A stretch of 64,000 nucleotides of DNA from Xenopus tropicalis (taxonomy: Eukaryota > Chordata > Amphibia > Anura > Pipidae), in the NCBI RefSeq assembly GCF_000004195.4, contig NC_030680.2:140491545-140555544 (forward strand). Reading direction: 5' to 3'. The position numbers and the translations under genes were made by a program. The notes beneath the pieces are model-generated. The model did no database searches and was not told the origin of the DNA. It saw nothing but the letters and a program-made list of their open reading frames with translations. This document shows, piece by piece, positions 10,199 to 21,680 of this stretch; the stretch's first letter is position 1, and every line of letters begins with the position of its first letter.

Positions 10199-11586
10199 GG
10201 AGTTTTCTGCTTCAGATTAGACTGCAGCAGAGACCCCCTTGCATCAGGCTTTGTTGCATACATCTATCTACATCTCAATCTACACCTATCTCCGTCTTAC
10301 CCTAAATTCTGTCTGAAGTCAAGAATTATCCTCAGTTTAAAACCTTTGAGTAGACTTACCACCTTGTATAAAGCTAACTGAACATAAACTAATATTGCTT
10401 GCTGAATGACCTGACCAGGTTTTATCAGTCTGTACTTTCCATACAACAACAAATGTTCTAACTATAATCTGGTTTTTATCCTGTTGGTAAATGTGTTTCC
10501 CATGACCAGTTCTGTGACCAATCTCAGTGATAGGGGTTAAACCACTTGGTTTGGTTGTATGTGAACTATGTGGCTGGTACATCAGTCCATGGAGGCCATT
10601 CTGAGCAGATTGGATTGGGTTTCTGCTTTGCCGTTGAAGTTTCCTTTTATTTTAAATATAAGGAGAAAAATAAAACAGAATCCATTTTGTTGGAACCCGC
10701 TCCAACATGAAGGGCTTTCCTGATTAAAGCATTTTTGGATTAACAAAATTGATATGACATCTGACAGCCGAGTTCTTTGTGCGAGAAATAAGGCAACTTC
10801 TGCTTCTGAGATAACAATATTTTTATTCTTGATTTAAAATGATGGCTACATGTAGTGTTAATGTCCTTAAGACAAAAGTAACAGTGTAGTCTGATTGGAC
10901 AAGCCCTAAACCAAAGTGGGCTGGCTTTTAGAAAAAAATCTATTATTATTATTGTTAGGGTTATAGCTTAAACAGATGCTTATCATTGTCTTTGAACATA
11001 AAAATGTACAGTCTGTTGTTCTTACGTGAATCTCATCAGTAAGATCTAAAATGATTATTCAGCGTGCCTGAGACTCCAGGTAAAGGGTGTTTCTATAAAG
11101 TGGAGCACCATGCCTTATATATATATATAAATATATATATTCAGGGATGTCTACAGGATCTCACCATCTTGGAGTTGTTAGGAGTGTCAGTGGCACCACA
11201 CATGCTTTGGGCTGCTGTTCAGGAGGTAAGATTAGCAGTTGCCAATCATCAAGCAGAAAATGAGGTTCCTGATGCTACAGGACTGATTATTAATTTCTGA
11301 TAACAGTTGCATTGGTTTTTATTCTGCTACGTCACAGGAATCTGAGTTAATTCATAATCAGCCATTTATATTCATTTGAAGTTCAAGTGCTGTCTTGAGG
11401 TGTCTCTAGGGCCTTCTCTGCTCTGAAGCACCCACAAATGATATCAAATAACTTTAGTGTAACTGTCTGGTTCTGATAGTAATACCATGGCCGATTTACT
11501 TACTTAGGATTGAAAATTGTACCGTTGCAGTTACCCATTCCGACCAATCAGATCTGTGCAGTCTGTGTAGTCTGGTTCCTCTAGTG
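10199..11586. other. Mostly unique sequence
   Basis: It contains a TA-rich patch at 11,116-11,141 and a stretch at 11,160-11,220 (CACCATCTTGGAG, GTGTCAGTGGCACCACACAT) that resembles 36,505-36,560, so probably a low-copy repeat fragment. No gene is supported. Confidence 0.35.
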
Positions 11587-12200
11587 CAGTGATCCCCAAC
11601 CAGCGGCTCGGGAGCAATAAGCTGCTCCCCAACCCCTTGGATGTTGCTCCCAGTGGCCTCAAAGTAGGGGCTTATTTTTGAATTCCTGGCTTGGAGGCAA
11701 GTTTTGGTTGTATAACAACCAGTTGTACTGCCAAACAGAGCCTCCTGTAGGCTGCCAGTCCACATAGGGCAGTGTTCCCCAACCAGTGGCTCGTAAGCAA
11801 CATGTTGCTCACCAACCCCTTGGATGTTGCTCCCAGTGGCCTCAAAGCAGGTGCTTATTTTATAATTTCTGGTAATAAGGCAAGTTTTGGCTGCATAAAA
11901 ACAAATATGATGCCAAACAGAGCCTTCTGTAGGCTGCCAGTCTTCATAGGGGCTATTAAGTAGCCAATCATAGCTCTACTCGTCACCCCCAGGAACCTTT
12001 TTTTCATGCTTGTGTTGCTCCCCAACACTTTTTCCATTTGAATGTGGCTCACGGGTATAAAAGGTTGGGGATCCCTGACATAGGGGCTACCAAATAGCCA
12101 ATCACAGCCCTTATTTGGCACCCCCAGGAACATTCGTGTTGCTGCCCAACTCTTTTTACATTTATATGTGACTTATAGGTAAAATAGTTTTGGGACTCTG
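11587..12200. mobile_element. hAT MITE (CAGTGATCCCCAACC family), split by an insertion
   Basis: It starts CAGTGATCCCCAACCAGCGG and continues to 11,769. It resumes at 12,086 and ends near TTTTGGGACTCTG. The two halves join to match the single-piece copies at 37,975 and 54,356. A second copy of the same family sits inside it. Confidence 0.8.
11770..12077. mobile_element. hAT MITE nested in its own family
   Basis: It starts CAGTGTTCCCCAACCAGTGG and ends AAGGTTGGGGATCCCTG. A perfect 8-bp target duplication ACATAGGG flanks it (11,762-11,769 and 12,078-12,085). It is therefore younger than the surrounding copy. Confidence 0.9.
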
Positions 12201-13359
12201 GTGTGTATGTGGCACATGTTGCAGGGGCAGTTACCGCAGCTGCCAGTGAAAAATCACCTTTTTGGCATTTACTTGAATGGGAAATCCGGTGTCAGTGGGT
12301 GCCGTGATGGTAGGTGGGTGCCGCTCAGAAAGCAAGATATGACCTGGCCATTTGTGTTGGCATGCCCCCCCCCCCCCACGCGTTTGCCCTAAAGCTTTAA
12401 AGTTACCTAGCTGAGTAATCCATGAGTAATACATATGTGTGCCAAACAAGTTGCACAGTTTGATCTGCCCAGACTACTGTTTGTATATTTGAAGGGTGAA
12501 ACATGAGACTTCCTCTGCTTTATCCAAATCTGTCATTAAAATGGCGCAGTGTTGTATACAAATCAGATTGGGAGTTTGGTGGGCACTTTGAGGCTGGCAC
12601 ATTTACATAAGTTTCCCTGGGCCGACGTTCCCTGTCACTACAATGCCGAGCCGCGGCAACCCCCTGCCCCTCAGGCTGCCTTTTCCACATCTTTATTTAT
12701 AGAGGATTTGTATCCTCCTCAGACTCTGCAGCAGAGCAAAGTGGGCTTGCCCATAACAATAATAGTACAATTCCAAAGGTTAACAGGAAAAAGCTTGGGT
12801 CCAGAAGTGATTCCCGGCAGCTGGCAGAGGCGGAGGATCGGAAGTGCACCACCAATGAAAAGTGCAGCGAAAGGCAAATTAAACGTTATATCTGCCATCT
12901 CTCTCTTGCATTTTCTCTCTGCTTTCCTGTTTGGACTTGAAAGGTGATTGGAGCCAAGTCAATGACAGTTGACGGAAGTGCTGCAAGGAGAGAATATTTA
13001 TTTACAATGAATCGTGGTGATGCTTGTTCAGGATGCGGTTTCACGCAGGATATGCCGTCCACACCCCCCGGTTTGATCATTCCTCTGAAGGGGGAAAAAA
13101 AAAAAAAGCCTTGATTGTTTAAAGCTAGGGAATAAGTGGATATGCATTGTTCAACAAGTCCCAGCTTGGATATGCCCTTTATTAGCCACTTATAACAGTC
13201 AGTTTCTATTTCTCACTCTCACTGCTAAACTCAAAGTGGAACTGGGGCTTCTTAAAGGGGAACTTCATCCAAAAATCTCTTTTTTTCTCTTGATAAAAGA
13301 ACAATGTAATTCTAAGCAACTGTCTAACTAAATAGATTTAATGTTCTTCTAAACGTCAA
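12201..13359. other. Unique island with poly-C tract; no gene
   Basis: A C-run lies at 12,365-12,378. The block 12,540-13,080 is GC-balanced and complex; a 132-codon open frame (plus 12,549-12,947) and a 64-codon minus frame cross it without a recognisable domain. It is a candidate conserved non-coding block. A short T2-like terminus (TTAAAGGGGAACTTCATCC) appears at 13,253. Confidence 0.35.
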
Positions 13360-14599
13360 TACAGGTATGGGATCCCTTATCCGGAAACCCGTTATCCAGA
13401 AAGCTCCGAATTACGGAAAGCCTGTCTCCCATAGACTCCATTTTAATCAAATAATTCAGAATTTTAAAACTGATTACCTTTTTCTCTTTTTTTTTTTTTA
13501 AAAACAGTACCTTGTAATTGATCCCAACCAAGATATAATTACCCCTTATTGGGGGCAGAACAGCCCTATTGGGTTTATTTCATGGTTAAATGATTCCCTT
13601 TTCTCTGTAATAATAAAACAGTACCTGTACTTGATCCCAACCAAGATATAATTACCCCTTATTGGGGGCAGAACAGCCCTATTGGGTTTATTTCATGGTT
13701 AAATGATTCCCTTTTCTCTGTAATAATAAAACAGTACCTGTACTTGATCCCAACTAAGATATAATTACCCCTTATTGGGGGCAGAACAGCCCTATTGGGT
13801 TTATTTCATGGTTATATGATTCCCTTTTCTCTGTAATAATAAAACAGTACCTGTACTTGATCCCAACTAAGATATAATTACCCCTTATTGGGGGCAGAAC
13901 AGCCCTATTGGGTTTATTTAATGGTTAAATGATTCCCTTTTCTCTGTAATAATAAAACAGTACCTGTACTTGATCCCAACTAAGATATAATTACCCCTTA
14001 TTGGGGCAGAACAGCCCTATTGGGTTTATTTCATGGTTAAATGATTCCCTTTTCTCTGTAATAATAAAACAGTACCTGTACTTGATCCCAACTAAGATAT
14101 AATTACCCCTTATTGGGGGCAGAACAGCCCTATTGGGTTTATTTAATGGTTAAATGATTCCCTTTTCTCTGTAATAATAAAACAGTACCTGTACTTGATC
14201 CCAACTAAGATATAATTACCCCTTATTGGGGGCAGAACAGCCCTATTGGGTTTATTTAATGGTTAAATGATTCCCTTTTCTCTGTAATAATAAAACAGTA
14301 CCTGTACTTGGTCCCAACTAAGATATAATTACCCCTTATTGGGGGCAGAACAGCCCTATTGGGTTTATTTAATGGTTAAATGATTCCCTTTTCTCTGTAA
14401 TAATAAAACAGTACCTGTAATTGATCCCAACCAAGATATAATTAATCCTTATCGAAGGCAAAACAATCCTGTTGGGTTTAATTAATGTTGTATTGATTTT
14501 TTAGTAGACTTAAGGTATGGAGACCCAAATTACGGAAAGACCCCTTATCCAGAATACCCTTGGTCCCGAGCATTCTGGATAACAGGGCCTATACCTGTA
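13360..14599 (+). mobile_element. P113 MITE expanded by a 113-bp array
   Basis: It begins TACAGGTATGGGATCCCTTA and ends CAGGGCCTATACCTGTA, so both inverted termini are intact. The interior is a tandem array instead of the single unit of the 8.5-kb copy. The T-run at 13,486-13,499 lies at the left junction. Confidence 0.93.
13495..14475 (+). repeat. 113-bp tandem array, about 8.5 units
   Basis: CAGCCCTATT recurs at 13,561, 13,674, 13,787 and onward at 112-113 bp. One-base differences come from 4 versus 5 Gs in the TTATTGGGGG run. Internal units are nearly identical. The first unit (ACCTTGTAATTGATCCCAAC) and last unit (CCTGTAATTGATCCCAACC, then AATCCTTATCGAAGGC) keep forms closer to the unexpanded copies. 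Confidence 0.95.
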
Positions 14600-15113
14600 C
14601 TTTTAAAGTCCAAGTTTATTTTTTCTGCACTCTTGATTCTGACTTAAAAGAAGAAAGGGGACAGCAGCTTAGAATGGAACAAAAATGGGAGAGACAGATA
14701 CTGCTTAAATGGCAATTAAACAACTATTTGACATTTTAGGGTGCGGAAAGGGGGACCCCAGTGTGTCAGTCCCTATCTTCTAACCATTAATACGGCACTG
14801 TCAAATGCAGGCAGTCTTATATTTGTTGGGACTCCCAATGGTCTATGTACTCCGAAACATGTGGCAATTCATCAAGGGAGGATGGCAAAGTGCATAAAAG
14901 GAGTGCTCTGCACCCTGCCTACACATTCATAAATGAAATGGAACAGTCATTTGTTTACAGATGCAAGAAATTTGTTCCCCCAAAGTGTAGTTGCACCTTC
15001 AGCGGAAGAGACCAACTGACACGACACCATAAACCAGCAGGTGGTGCTGTGTTGCTGTTCTTTTTGCTACAGTCTGCAGGCCAGATCCTTGAAGACTGCT
15101 CAGAGCAGGTAAT
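14600..15113. other. Unique sequence, no gene recognised
   Basis: Two overlapping open frames (14,741-14,932 and 14,845-15,117) have no domain. No repeat terminus is visible. Confidence 0.35.
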
Positions 15114-15545
15114 TTAAAGTGATACTGACACTCTTCAAAATATTATTTCACATAAAACATTACCTATAGGTCACGTTTTTGTCTGATAGGGCTGCTCTTG
15201 AAGTTTCTAACCTGACTGTTTTGCCATCCTGTCTGTCCCCTTGTTATAGGTTTTAATACTTATGGACTCTTTCTGCACAGATATGGCAGCCCCCTCATAG
15301 AGGAACATGGGGATCAGATAGGGAATGCAAAAGCATTAAGACAAACCCCCATATGTAATAAAAGGTACTAAGTTTGCCCAGGAGCAGTAACCCATGGCAG
15401 CCAATAAGATGTTTGCTTTTTAACAGGTGGCCAGTAAATGCCTCCTGCTGATTGGTTACTGCACCTCAGCAAACTTGGTGCCTTTTATTACATAACACGT
15501 TTATGGCAAAGTTATAAACAACATTCAAAGACAATGTTATGATTA
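15114..15545 (+). mobile_element. TTAA MITE, left part, itself interrupted
   Basis: It starts TTAAAGTGATACTGACAC. Its sequence (CTATAGGTCAC, GATAGGGCTGCT, CCTGACTGTTTTGCCA, GGGATCAGATAGGGAATG) matches the copy at 57,425-59,412. A foldback MITE interrupts it at 15,356-15,490. Similarity resumes and ends at TGTTATGATTA, close to where LINE sequence takes over. The right TTAA end is missing. Confidence 0.75.
15356..15490. mobile_element. Foldback MITE nested in the TTAA MITE
   Basis: Its termini are TAATAAAAGGTACTAAGTTT and AAACTTGGTGCCTTTTATTA, a near-perfect inverted pair. The interior holds CAGTAACCCATGGCAGCCAA. The 57.4-kb copy of the host MITE lacks it at the corresponding place, confirming insertion. 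Confidence 0.75.
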
Positions 15546-15559
15546 ATTCCTGGTGTTCC

Positions 15560-17017
15560 TACCTCAGTAAGGGTGTATGGCTCAAGCTATGGACAGTGAG
15601 GCTTCATTGCCTGTTGCTTGCTTGGCATTGTTTCATTCCCTTCTATCTTAAAATCCAGCAGTTCTTAATGACCAACGTCTTTGCAAAATGGAAACAAGAA
15701 GGACTTCACTGCATTAGAGACATACTTAACAAAAAACTCTCCCTCATGACATTCACAGAAGCAACTACCAAATTTCCCTTTCTCCAAACCCAACACTTCC
15801 ACTTCATACAAGCCACACACTATGCGAGAGAGGTCTTGAGACAACTAACAGAACAAGATCTTACTAGCCCTATGAATCACATATGGAAAGGAGCCAACAC
15901 CCACCACTCCACAGCATCCATCCATAGACTTATCAGACTAAACCCAAATGATACACACAAAGATACATCTTTGAGGAAATGGACAGATACCATTCCGAAC
16001 GCTGACGAACAGCATATCCTAAAACTCCACCTACATGCTATGAGATTAACTCCCTCCAGCCAATACCAGATTATGACCCTACAGCTATTACACCAATCTT
16101 ACCTCACTCCATCACGGAGATTCAAAATGGGACAATTGGACAATCCCAAATGCTTAAGATGCAAAAAGGATGAAGGCTCACTAACCCACTGCATCTGGCA
16201 ATGCCCAATTGTCCAACCCCTATGGACACAAATACACGAATGCTGGAACCAGTAAAAAAAATTCATAGCAGACATCGAATGGGCCTTATTCAGCAAAATA
16301 AAAGGGGGACGACAGATCACTAAATCCGACAGAGCACTAGCAGGGAAATTGGCCGCAGCAACCAGAAATCAGTCACACCACCATCCATAAATCTAGTTAA
16401 AAGCAAATTACATTTTCTCTTTCACATGGATTGGCTCGAGGCATCAACCAATAAAACAATCCACACACATAATTTTTTCGACACATGGACAACCTATATC
16501 CTGAACATTCCCCCAGACGTTAGGCAACTGACAGTTGACACATTCAATACCATATGGTATGACCAAGAGAGCCTCAGAGGCACTAATCCTCTACTACATG
16601 CCATAATGGCTCCAAGATGAGTCATCGCTGCCTCCCAGGATCCACAACATAACGAAAACAGGTACCCCAAATAACCCTCCTCAGAACCGGTGAACTGAAA
16701 TGTATATAGTTCATGTTGATTTTACTTGAAGCTCTATATTATACTTTGTTTGTTTGTTTTATTTGCCAATCGGACCTCCTACTATATCTTATCTCCGGTA
16801 ACTTGGCTCACCCAAGCGGGAAACAGCCAACTACCCACCATCCATATATCTGTATACCTACAACGAGTTAACCAACATAACTGTCTTAAACCATAAGAAC
16901 ACTAAACATTCATGCATAACAATATGTATTGATCTCTGTGAAAGATAATATCCTGCATATGTGGAATCCGATTGTTATATACAAAATACAAATAAAAACA
17001 ATTTAAAAAAAAAAAAA
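15560..17017 (+). mobile_element. L1/Tx1-like LINE, 5'-truncated
   Basis: It holds the C-terminal end of ORF2, about 390 bp of 3' untranslated sequence and a terminal A-run (17,005-17,017) preceded by AATAAA. The 5' end is approximate; truncation there is usual for LINE copies. No target duplication was identified. Confidence 0.8.
15635..16617 (+). pseudogene. LINE ORF2 C-terminal fragment (downstream of the reverse transcriptase)
   Basis: Recognisable from IPFYLKIQQF (about 15,630) onward, with WKQEGLHCIRDI and the FLQTQHFHFIQATHY block typical of the region after the reverse transcriptase palm. A CCHC knuckle follows: CLRCKKDEGSLTHCIWQC (C-x2-C-x8-H-x4-C) at about 16,150-16,203. A stop interrupts the frame at 16,253-16,255. 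Coding remains resume out of frame, with KLAAATRN near 16,350 and FFDTWTTYI near 16,470, ending at 16,617-16,619. At least one stop and frame changes make it inactive. It has no reverse-transcriptase catalytic motif, so only the tail of ORF2 is present. The open frame's apparent start at 15,539 lies in flanking repeat and is not a real start. Confidence 0.8.
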
Positions 17018-17415
17018 TGCAGCAGTTCTGCCTCACTTTACTGCTGAGATTCTAGATATTTAGGACATTGCACCCTGTCTGCCCATTTCACCACCTACAG
17101 ATGTCATCAACCCACCCCCAAGTGACATCACCCCCAGGTGTCATTGATAGAGAAAATCCAAGGCAAGCGGAAAAATAATTATAAATTAATAATGAGGTAT
17201 AGGAATATCTATACATAATTACCCTTTTATGCAACTTCTTCATTAACATGTTTTCTATAGACATATAAACCTGAATGCAATGAATGTGTGCCTTTTTTCA
17301 ATCTAAGCTACTATGTTACTATGTATATGGTATAAGCACAATAACATAATATTGCTCCTAACAGAGCCATCACAGACATAATGCATTGCTATCATTCTGC
17401 GTGTTTATATTAAGG
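17018..17415. other. Unique sequence, nothing recognised
   Basis: A short direct pair, CACCCCCAAGTGACATCACC-like, lies at 17,115-17,145. No gene or complete repeat is seen. Confidence 0.35.
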
Positions 17416-18481
17416 TACAGGTGTGGGATCCATTATCTGGAAATGCAGAAAGCTCCGAATTACAGAATGACCATCTCCCATAGACATACAGAATGACAAT
17501 GACCCATAGACATTTTATTATTTTTTTAATCATTTTTTTATAATCATTTTTATAATCATTATTTTTAATCATTTTTTTTTAATTATTCCCTTTTTCTCTG
17601 TAATAATAAAACTTTACCTTGTACTTAATCCCAACTAAGATATAATTACCCCTTATTGGGGCAGAACAGCCCTATTGGGTTTTTTTAATGGTTAAATGAT
17701 TCCATTTTCTCTGTAATAATAAAACAATACATGTACTTGATCCCAACTAAGATATAATTACCCCTTATTGGGGGCAGAACAGCCCTATTGGGTTTATTTA
17801 ATGGTTAAATAATTCCCTTTTCTCTGTAATAATAAAACAGTACCTGTACTTGATCCCAACTAAGATATAATTACCCCTTATTGGGGGCAGAACAGCCCTA
17901 TTGGGTTTATTTAATGGTTAAATGATTCCCTTTTCTTTGTAATAATAAAACAGTACCTGTACTTGATCCCAACTAAGATATAATTACCCCTTATTGGGGG
18001 CAGAACAGCCCTATTGGGTTTATTTAATGGTTAAATGATTCCCTTTTCTCTGTAATAATAAAACAGTACCTGTACTTGATCCCAACTAAGATATAATTAC
18101 CCCTTATTGGGGGCAGAACAGCCCTATTGGGTTTATTTAATGGTTAAATGATTCCCTTTTCTCTGTAATAATAAAACAGTACCTGTACTTGATCCTAACT
18201 AAGATATAATTACCCCTTATTGGGGGCAGAACAGCCCTATTGGGTTTATTTCATGGTTAAATGATCCCCTTTTCTCTGTAATAATAAAACTTTACCTTGT
18301 ACTTAATCCCAACTAAGATATAATTCATCTTTCTTGAAGGCATGACGATCCCATTACGTTTAATTCATGTCTAAATGATTTTTCAGTAGACTTATGGTAT
18401 GGCGATCCAAATGATAGAAACACCCCTTATCGGGAAAACCCCAGGTCCTGAGCATTCTGGATAACAGGTCCCATACCTGTA
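17416..18481 (+). mobile_element. P113 MITE expanded by a 113-bp array (about 6 units)
   Basis: The termini TACAGGTGTGGGATCC and GGTCCCATACCTGTA are present. Next to the left terminus is an AT-rich region of repeated TAATCATTTTT (17,518-17,588). Array units are at 17,600-18,340. The first and last units share the variant TTTACCTTGTACTTAATCCC, unlike the homogeneous middle. Confidence 0.93.
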
Positions 18482-19324
18482 CTCACTATATATAATGGTG
18501 CAGACAGTTACTGTAGTTGAACACTCTCCCTATACCTGGCATAGTAACGATGTGGGCTATTATGACACTGGCACATATTGAGAAGGTACTGGGAGTACTT
18601 GCCTACACTGATACAGGATCTCATCGTGCTTGCACAGTCTATGAAAGTTCTCATTGTACCTTAATGTGGACACAGACCATTTTCTTCTCGTTATTGTTGT
18701 TGACACAGGTTCTAAAACACATTCTAAAGCAGACAGAGCCAAGGACACTTAATGTTAACCACAGTGCCGGGGTCCGATCCATATGTGTGAGTGGTGACAG
18801 GGCAGAGAAGGGCTACTCAAATATTTCATATTAAAGAGAGGACAAATAATTTTTTTTGTAGCTCTTTAAGGGATGTCAACTCAAAAAATAACATTTGGCA
18901 TAATCAAAGAAAATGCAATTCTTCCCAATATACATTCCTGAAACATGTGCAATCGTTTTGTGTAAATGTAAATGCTATCAAAAGCACTGTCTGTCTGTTC
19001 CTCGCCATTCGCTGCCTAGATCGCATTGACTTTTGCTACAATATATAGAAAATAAAAAGTGAAGACCAATTGAAAATTATTTCAGAATCATATAAAAGTT
19101 AATTTTAAGGTGAACAGCATCTTTAAATGCACCCCACCCATAGAATTACACTGGGACTCTCCAAATTCTTCTTCTTCCCCATCTGTTTCATATCCAGTTA
19201 GTCAGTTTTTTTTTCTTCTTCCTTAATAATGCAGTATGGAGGAAGGCTGGGTATGAACAGTGGCCCCCAAACTCCAGGGAACTCGAGATATAACTATATA
19301 TGTGTGTGTGTGTGTGTGTGTATA
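18482..19324. other. Low-complexity-poor sequence, no gene
   Basis: A T2-like piece is suspected at 19,060-19,130 (AATTGAAAATTATTTCAGAA, then AAGGTGAACAGC). A 105-codon open frame (18,517-18,834) shows no domain. Confidence 0.35.
19301..19323. repeat. TG microsatellite
   Basis: (TG)n of about ten repeats, abutting the left end of the next P113 element. Confidence 0.9.
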
Positions 19325-20877
19325 TATAGGTATGGGATCCATTGTCTGGAAACCCATTATCCAGAAAGCTCCCAATTATGAAAAAGGCCATTGGGAGCTT
19401 CATTATAAGCAAATAATTCTAATTTTAAAAAATTATTTCCTTTTTCTCTGTAATAATAAAACAGTACCTGTAATTGATTTCAACTAAGATATAATTACCC
19501 CTTATTGGGGGCAGAACAGCCCTATTGGGTTTATTTAATGGTTAAATGATTCCCTTTTCTCTGTAATAATAAAACAGTACCTGTCCTTGATCCCAACTAA
19601 GATATAATTACCCCTTATTGGAGGCAGAACAGCCCTATTGGGTTTATTTAATGGTTAAATGATTCCCTTTTCTCTGTAATAATAAAACAGTACCTGTACT
19701 TGATCCCAACTAAGATATAATTACCCCTTATTGGGGGCAGAACAGCCCTATTGGGTTTATTTAATGGTTAAATGATTCCCTTTTCTCTGTAATAATAAAA
19801 CAGTACCTGTACTTGATCCCAACTAAGATATAATTACCCCTTATTGGGGGCAGAACAGCCCTTATTGGGTTTATTTAATGGTTAAATGATTCCCTTTTCT
19901 CTGTAATAATAAAACAGTACCTGTACTTGATCCCAACTAAGATATACTGTAATTACCCCTTATTGGGGGCAGAACAGCCCTATTGGGTTTATTTAATGGT
20001 TAAATGATTCCCTTTTCTCTGTAATAATAAAACAGTACCTGTACTTGATCCCAACTAAGATATAATTACCCCTTATTGGGGGCAGAACAGCCCTTATTGG
20101 GTTTATTTAATGGTTAAATGATTCCCTTTTCTCTGTAATAATAAAACAGTACCTGTACTTGATCCCAACTAAGATATACTGTAATTACCCCTTATTGGGG
20201 GCAGAACAGCCCTATTGGGTTTATTTAATGGTTAAATGATTCCCTTTTCTCTGTAATAATAAAACAGTACCTGTACTTGATCCCAACTAAGATATAATTA
20301 CCCCTTATTGGGGGCAGAACAGCCCTATTGGGTTTATTTAATGGTTAAATGATTCCCTTTTCTCTGTAATAATAAAACAGTACCTGTACTTGATCCCAAC
20401 TAAGATATAATTACCCCTTATTGGGGGCAGAACAGCCCTATTGGGTTTATTTAATGGTTAAATGATTCCCTTTTCTCTGTAATAATAAAACAGTACCTGT
20501 ACTTGATCCCAACTAAGATATAATTACCCCTTATTGGGGGCAGAACAGCCCTTATTGGGTTTATTTAATGGTTAAATGATTCCCTTTTCTCTGTAATAAT
20601 AAAACAGTACCTGTACTTGATCCCAACTAAGATATACTGTAATTACCCCTTATTGGGGGCAGAACAGCCCTATTGGGTTTATTTAATGGTTAAATGATTC
20701 CCTTTTCTCTGTAATAATAAAACAGTACCTGTACTTGATCCCAACTAAGATATAATTACCCCTTATTGGGGGCAGAACAGCCCTATTGGGTTTATTTAAT
20801 GGTTAAATGATTCCCTTTTCTCTGTAATAATAAAACAGTACCTGTACTTGATCCCAACTAAGATATAATTACCCCTA
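19325..20877 (+). mobile_element. P113 MITE with the longest 113-bp array; right end lost
   Basis: The left terminus is ATAGGTATGGGATCCATTGT. About 12 units follow. The array stops mid-unit at ATTACCCC and passes straight into (TA)n, with no right terminus. Some units carry a 5-bp insertion (GATATACTGTAATT) always preceded by a one-base insertion (CCCTTATTGGG) in the adjoining unit. Confidence 0.9.
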
Positions 20878-20904
20878 TATATATATATCTCAAGCTACCA
20901 AAGG

Positions 20905-21066
20905 GTAGAGAAATTTTTTCAACTTCCATGTTTGTGTGACAAAAAGTCATGTGATTTTTTGGATTCAGTTTGGCCAGGTCCATGGATTTGGCTGAATCTA
21001 AAGCCTGCTGAAAAAGGCAGAATCTTGGCCAAATCCCAAACCAAATCCTGGATTCTGTGCCTCCCA
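20905..21066. repeat. TAGGGATG-type hAT MITE relic
   Basis: CAACTTCCATGTTTGTGTGA and GACAAAAAGTCATGTGATT match the 6.3-kb copy. The right end GATTCTGTGCCTCCC is a decayed terminus. It abuts the truncated P113 array. Confidence 0.6.
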
Positions 21067-21680
21067 AATACATATATATTTATGCATTGAATCTTGATTA
21101 AACAAAACAGTGCTATTCTTTGGAATGTTCCACTTTTATTTGTTGTTAAAAAAAAATCCGAATCCTATGAAGTCATTTTTAAGCCTTGAACCTCTAGGAA
21201 AACACTCATCAACATAAATTACACTGAATGCCGGCGAGATTTTTTTTTTCCCCACAAACTAAAAGAAAATGTTCAATTACTTTGGTATAGTTTTTAGCTG
21301 TGAGCGGAAAGCTGACGATTTTTCAAACCTGACATGTTTTTCTTGGTCTCTGTGTAATTGCATTATTACACTCTCTTGATCCTCCCTCCGGACTTTCTGG
21401 GGGCGTCTTATGGAGACCGATAAATACCACTAATTTATACGCATTGTACTGTGCAGAATTCGACATGTTCAATGTTTGCCACTTAAATCCCGTTATTCAC
21501 AGTGCTCTGTAGTGACATAGCTGCTAGCCCCCAGCCTGACTGCTGCAGTGTAAAAACATCATTTACTGCATAAAAGAAAAAAAATCAATTTTCAGCTCTT
21601 TTAGTAAAGCGTGTCTTTCTAGGATATTTTATTTTCTAGATTTTTGTAGTTAACCTCTTTAGCATTATCCACTGTGCATG
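21067..21680. other. Unique sequence; candidate conserved non-coding
   Basis: Complex sequence without repeat ends, for example GCATTATTACACTCTCTTGA. No supported open frame. Confidence 0.35.

Noticed and set aside
12549..12947. 132-codon plus-strand open frame as a gene
   Set aside because: No domain, no splice or poly-A context; best treated as unique non-coding sequence.
13495..14475. CRISPR array
   Set aside because: The 113-bp units are contiguous with no unique spacers, lie within MITE termini and recur at eight loci in eukaryotic-type DNA.
14840..14880. Hammerhead-like CTCCGAAACATGTGG
   Set aside because: Only the GAAAC box is present; no CTGANGA box or stem II nearby.
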